Assembly: GCF_029953595.1 (NCBI RefSeq)
Contig: NZ_CP124535.1
Coordinates: 3,393,001-3,457,000, forward strand
From: Fuscovulum ytuae
GTDB taxonomy: Bacteria; Pseudomonadota; Alphaproteobacteria; Rhodobacterales; Rhodobacteraceae
Direction of reading: 5' to 3'
Length of the DNA: 64,000 bases
In this document: one piece after another, positions 61,298-64,000 of the stretch
How positions within the stretch are numbered: position 1 is the stretch's first letter
How the letters are laid out: every line of letters begins with the position of its first letter
Translations under genes and position numbers: made by a program
Notes under the pieces: model-generated
Databases searched by the model: none
What the model was told of the DNA's origin: nothing
The model's input: only the letters and a program-made list of their open reading frames with translations

Positions 61298-61377
61298 GAG
61301 GGGGCACCAGCACGGATAAGCAACCTTTACGCTCTTTGGCAAAACATAGAGCCGGGACGGATGCAAGGAGCAGTGGC

Positions 61378-62685
61378 ATGCGGGTGATGCTGTTGCAGGG
61401 GCCGCCGTCGCCCTTTGCGCGTGAGTTGGGCGAGGCGCTGGCAGCGCGTGGACATCATGTGACGCGGGTGCTGTTGAGCTTTGGCGATTGGCTTTATGGC
61501 CGTGGGCGGGGCGCTGTACTTTGGCGTGGTGCCTTTGAGGCCTGGGAGGGATGGGTTGAGGCGCGTATGCGTGCTGAGGCAATTACCCATCTGGTCTATT
61601 ACGCCGACCGACAGCCCCATCACGTGGCCGCGCAGCGGGCGGCGCGGCGGTTGGGTGTGCGCTGTGTATCCTATGAAAACGGGTATCTGCGGCCGGATTG
61701 GATTGTGCTGGAGGAGGGGGGGCAGGGCGCGTTTTCGCATTTCCCCGCCGATCTGGCGCTGGTGAAGCGATTGGCAGCAGGCTTGCCGGAGCCGGACATG
61801 ACGCGGCGCTATGGGCATGGCTTTGTGCAAGAGGCCGTGGCCGAAATGGCCTGCCATCTGGGCAACTGGGCCTTTGCGCCTTTCTTTGGCGGGTTTCGGG
61901 CGGATCGGGCGGTGCATCCCGTCTTGGAATACCTGTCCTACCTTCCGCGCCATGTGCAGGCGCTGCGGGGGGCGGGCCCCGCCAGGCAGGCGGTGGCGGC
62001 ATTGGCGCATGAGCAGCGGCCCGTGCATCTGTTGGCGCTGCAGATGGCGGGGGATTACCAGATTCGGGCAAATTCGCGGTGGCGCGACCTGCGGGATTTC
62101 GTGGCCGAGGTTCTGTCATCCTACGCGCAGCATGGCCCTGCCGATGGCGTGCTGGTCGTGAAGCGCCATCCGATGGACAATGGTTGCATCACTTGGCCGG
62201 GCGTCGTGCGGCAAATGGCGCGGCGGGAAGGCATTGCAGACCGGGTTGTGTTTCTGGATGGCGGCGACCTGGCGCGCCTACTTGGGGTGGTGGCCGGCTG
62301 CGTGGTGGTCAACAGCACTGTGGGGTTGCATGCCTTGCGGGCGGGTCGCCCAGTGCTGTGCCGGGGGATTGCCGTCTATGACATGCCGGGACTAACGCAT
62401 CAGGGGGGGATGGATGCGTTCTGGTCCGCGCCCGAACCTCCTGATGCGGAGGGTGTGGTGGCCCTCGTGCGTTTGATGGCTGCTGCGATCCACGTGCGGG
62501 GGGATTTTCTGGCAGCAGAGGGGCGGCGGGCAGCCATTGCCGCCATGGTTCAACGTTTGGAGTGCGGCTTGGCGCAGCCTTTCGGGGCCCAACTGCCAGT
62601 TCCTCCAAGGTTGGTGCAGGCGAAGGCGATGGGTCTTTTGACCGATCCGTGGCACGCGAATCAACTGGACAGCAAGGGAACGTAG
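61378..62685 (+). CDS. kpsS: Capsule polysaccharide transferase KpsS-like
   Basis: The 435-residue protein matches the KpsS family of beta-Kdo transferases, which build the poly-Kdo linker on lyso-phosphatidylglycerol in group 2 capsules. Signatures include YENGYLRPDWIVLEEGG, the basic motif LVVKRHPMDNG, then VVVNSTVGLHALRAGRPVLC and IAVYDMPGLTHQGG. It is a GT-B-like fold without signal or membrane helices. AAGGAG 7 bases ahead of ATG 61378 fixes the start; the longer frame to 61336 is unsupported. Its usual partner KpsC is not present in the window. It is the last gene of the locus on this side. Confidence 0.9.
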   Translation: MRVMLLQGPPSPFARELGEALAARGHHVTRVLLSFGDWLYGRGRGAVLWRGAFEAWEGWVEARMRAEAITHLVYYADRQPHHVAAQRAARRLGVRCVSYENGYLRPDWIVLEEGGQGAFSHFPADLALVKRLAAGLPEPDMTRRYGHGFVQEAVAEMACHLGNWAFAPFFGGFRADRAVHPVLEYLSYLPRHVQALRGAGPARQAVAALAHEQRPVHLLALQMAGDYQIRANSRWRDLRDFVAEVLSSYAQHGPADGVLVVKRHPMDNGCITWPGVVRQMARREGIADRVVFLDGGDLARLLGVVAGCVVVNSTVGLHALRAGRPVLCRGIAVYDMPGLTHQGGMDAFWSAPEPPDAEGVVALVRLMAAAIHVRGDFLAAEGRRAAIAAMVQRLECGLAQPFGAQLPVPPRLVQAKAMGLLTDPWHANQLDSKGT

Positions 62686-63150
62686 GCTGCGCAGGTCGAA
62701 GAGCAGGTGATCTTGGAAGGGCTGCGTTGAGCAAGTCGGGCAGGATTGAATTGTGGCGGAAATGGGGCGCGAACAATTCTCATTCGCTGATTAGAATCAT
62801 GGGGTTGTGCGCCGGGTTGCAAGGTCTGACAAGCATCGGCCGAAAATGAGAATGCGAATGCGAGTGTATCTCAAAGTTATTGAAAGTCAGTCGCATATTT
62901 GGTAATTAACCAAGGATAACAGGGCCGCATTGCGGTTCGTACATCACCTTTCACCATGGGTTAGGCCCGGTGAGGGGCGATAGGTCTGGCCATCATCGGA
63001 CTTTGGTCTGATGGGGGCTTCTACCTATTTCAGAAGGCTGTCGGACCGTCGGCCTTTGTTCGAATATGTCCAAAACGTGATCATGGGACCATCCGAAGGG
63101 ACAGGTTCGCCCTGCCCATCCGTCATGGTTCAACACAGGGACATATTGCC
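62686..63150. other. 465-bp non-coding, relatively AT-rich gap
   Basis: It carries no plausible gene. The section 62840-62920 is clearly AT-richer than the surrounding DNA (CTCAAAGTTATTGAAAGTC..., TGGTAATTAACCAAGG), including the palindrome TGGTAATTAACCA near 62900-62912. It probably holds the promoter of the gene at 63151. I see no strong hairpin terminator for the kpsS-like gene and no tRNA. Confidence 0.5.
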
Positions 63151-64000
63151 ATGGTCACGCTTAACCTGAACGACCTCGCCCATATTCTTGAGCAGATCAA
63201 AATCGCCGAGGCCCATAGCGCGGCCATCGCGGGGGGGGCAGATGCGCGTGCCTCGCTTGAGGCGCTGATCACCAATCCGCTGATCCCGACGGGCCTTCGC
63301 ACCGTGTCGGGCGTGTTGAACAATTATACAGTCGGATATACGGGGAATGGTGCGGCAGACGAGCTGATGCAGCGCCTGCTGACGCCGGAGTTCAATGTGG
63401 CGGAGATGTCGCCCGAACGGACGATGACCGTGGCGGACCCGAACAATCCCGGCCAGATGATGACGATCACGATCCCTTCGGTTCAGACGTCCTATGCGCA
63501 GACCTCTGGTTCCGTCTATGACAGCCAGCCGCGCACGATTTCGAACCTGATCGCTGACCAGACGCTGGGCAATATCGCGGCGATCTCGGCTGCGTTGCAA
63601 ATCGTGGGCATCACGGGCGTCGATAACCTGAACATCTCGAAGCAGATCCACGCAGCTTATGAGGCGGCGCAAGCGCAGCAGGCCGGGACGGCGCTCCTTG
63701 ATCGTCCCGCACTGGAGGCGGCGCTGGCGACAGAGCAAGGGCAACTCGCGGACGCTATGGTGGCACGGGATCTGGCGGCGACCAATCTCGTAACTGCGCA
63801 GAACACCTATGATGCGGCGGTTCTGGCCGAGGCGGGTGCGCAGGCTGCCTATGATGCACTGATGGGTGATGTGACCGCCGCGACCGAGGCTGTGGCTGCG
63901 GCCCAAACCGACTTGGCGAATGCGCAAGCAGCCCAGATTGCAGCGGCAAATGAACTGGCTGCGGCGCAAGCGGCTGTTGATGCCGCCGCACTTGATGTGC
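63151..64000 (+). CDS. N-terminus of a large secreted peroxidase/RTX-type protein (3' end outside window)
   Basis: An open frame of 283 codons runs off the right edge. ATG 63151 follows AGGGAC by 8 bases. The protein starts MVTLNLNDLAHILEQIKIAE and continues NPLIPTGLRTVSGVLNNYTV, GAADELMQRLL and SYAQTSGSVYDSQPRTISNL with IADQTLGNIAAI. These lines match, as far as I remember, the N-termini of very large haem-peroxidase/RTX (Ca-binding) proteins secreted by marine Rhodobacteraceae. After about residue 165 it becomes Ala/Gln/Glu-rich and coiled-coil-like (AAYEAAQAQQAG, TAATEAVAAAQTDLANAQAA). No signal peptide is seen, which fits type I secretion. The class is likely but the domain that would prove it is outside the window. 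Confidence 0.65.
   Translation, partial: MVTLNLNDLAHILEQIKIAEAHSAAIAGGADARASLEALITNPLIPTGLRTVSGVLNNYTVGYTGNGAADELMQRLLTPEFNVAEMSPERTMTVADPNNPGQMMTITIPSVQTSYAQTSGSVYDSQPRTISNLIADQTLGNIAAISAALQIVGITGVDNLNISKQIHAAYEAAQAQQAGTALLDRPALEAALATEQGQLADAMVARDLAATNLVTAQNTYDAAVLAEAGAQAAYDALMGDVTAATEAVAAAQTDLANAQAAQIAAANELAAAQAAVDAAALDV

Noticed and set aside
63130-63969. Minus-strand frame of 279 codons at the right end
   Set aside because: The plus-strand frame from 63151 has a ribosome binding site, a known N-terminal pattern and no stop; the minus frame is its shadow.
1-64000. tRNA, rRNA, CRISPR arrays, insertion sequences
   Set aside because: I scanned the intergenic gaps for cloverleaf ends, spaced repeats and transposase-like frames and found none.

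Overview
The window is high-GC chromosomal DNA, most likely from an alphaproteobacterium of the Rhodobacteraceae (Rhodobacter/Paracoccus-like). The assignment rests on gene content and style: a SAM/SAH-type riboswitch in front of metK, phosphatidylcholine synthase, a DUF1127 protein, an xerC-DUF484 pair, a CP4-like class II aroA, compact genes with many ATGA overlaps, and GC-rich rho-independent terminators.

Region 1 (1-37.3 kb) is mostly core genome: the lnt C-terminus, riboswitch-metK, trmB, aroA-cmk-SDR, rpsA-ihfB-lapA-like-trpF, trpB, ileS, pcs, xerC-DUF484, a transaldolase-like gene, priA, msrA, prmA and ruvC-ruvA-htpX-ruvB. Accessory islets lie among these: two DMT exporters, a secreted PepSY-like/membrane LuxR trio at 14.9-16.5 kb with a dispersed paralogue at 27 kb, and an AraC-type regulator facing a broken hydrolase gene across two direct repeats. 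Several dispersed palindromic or REP-like elements are visible.

Region 2 (38.1-62.7 kb) is one large envelope-biosynthesis locus. It holds an ABC-2 capsule export system (Wza/KpsD-like lipoprotein, KpsE-like co-polymerase, KpsT, KpsM), a KpsS-like Kdo-transferase, two GT4 modules, GT2 enzymes including a GlfT2-like one, a GT2-GT4 fusion, and a methyltransferase. Embedded in it are three genes that together look like a sphingoid-type lipid pathway: an iterative highly reducing type I polyketide synthase (KS-AT-DH-degenerate MT-ER-KR-ACP, no thioesterase), an alpha-oxoamine synthase overlapping its stop codon, and an SDR carrying the PPDTDTP signature of 3-ketodihydrosphingosine reductases. The same PKS + alpha-oxoamine synthase + ketoreductase logic is known from fungal fumonisin and AAL-toxin biosynthesis. 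Here it sits among capsule genes. My inference is that the locus makes a long-chain amino alcohol or aminoketone lipid that is either exported with, glycosylated by, or used as the anchor for the surface polysaccharide. This is the most interesting system in the window.

Region 3 (62.7-64 kb) is a 465-bp non-coding, relatively AT-rich gap followed by the start of a large open gene that runs off the window. Its N-terminus resembles the giant secreted peroxidase/RTX-type proteins of marine Rhodobacteraceae. No tRNA, rRNA, CRISPR array, insertion sequence or prophage gene was seen.
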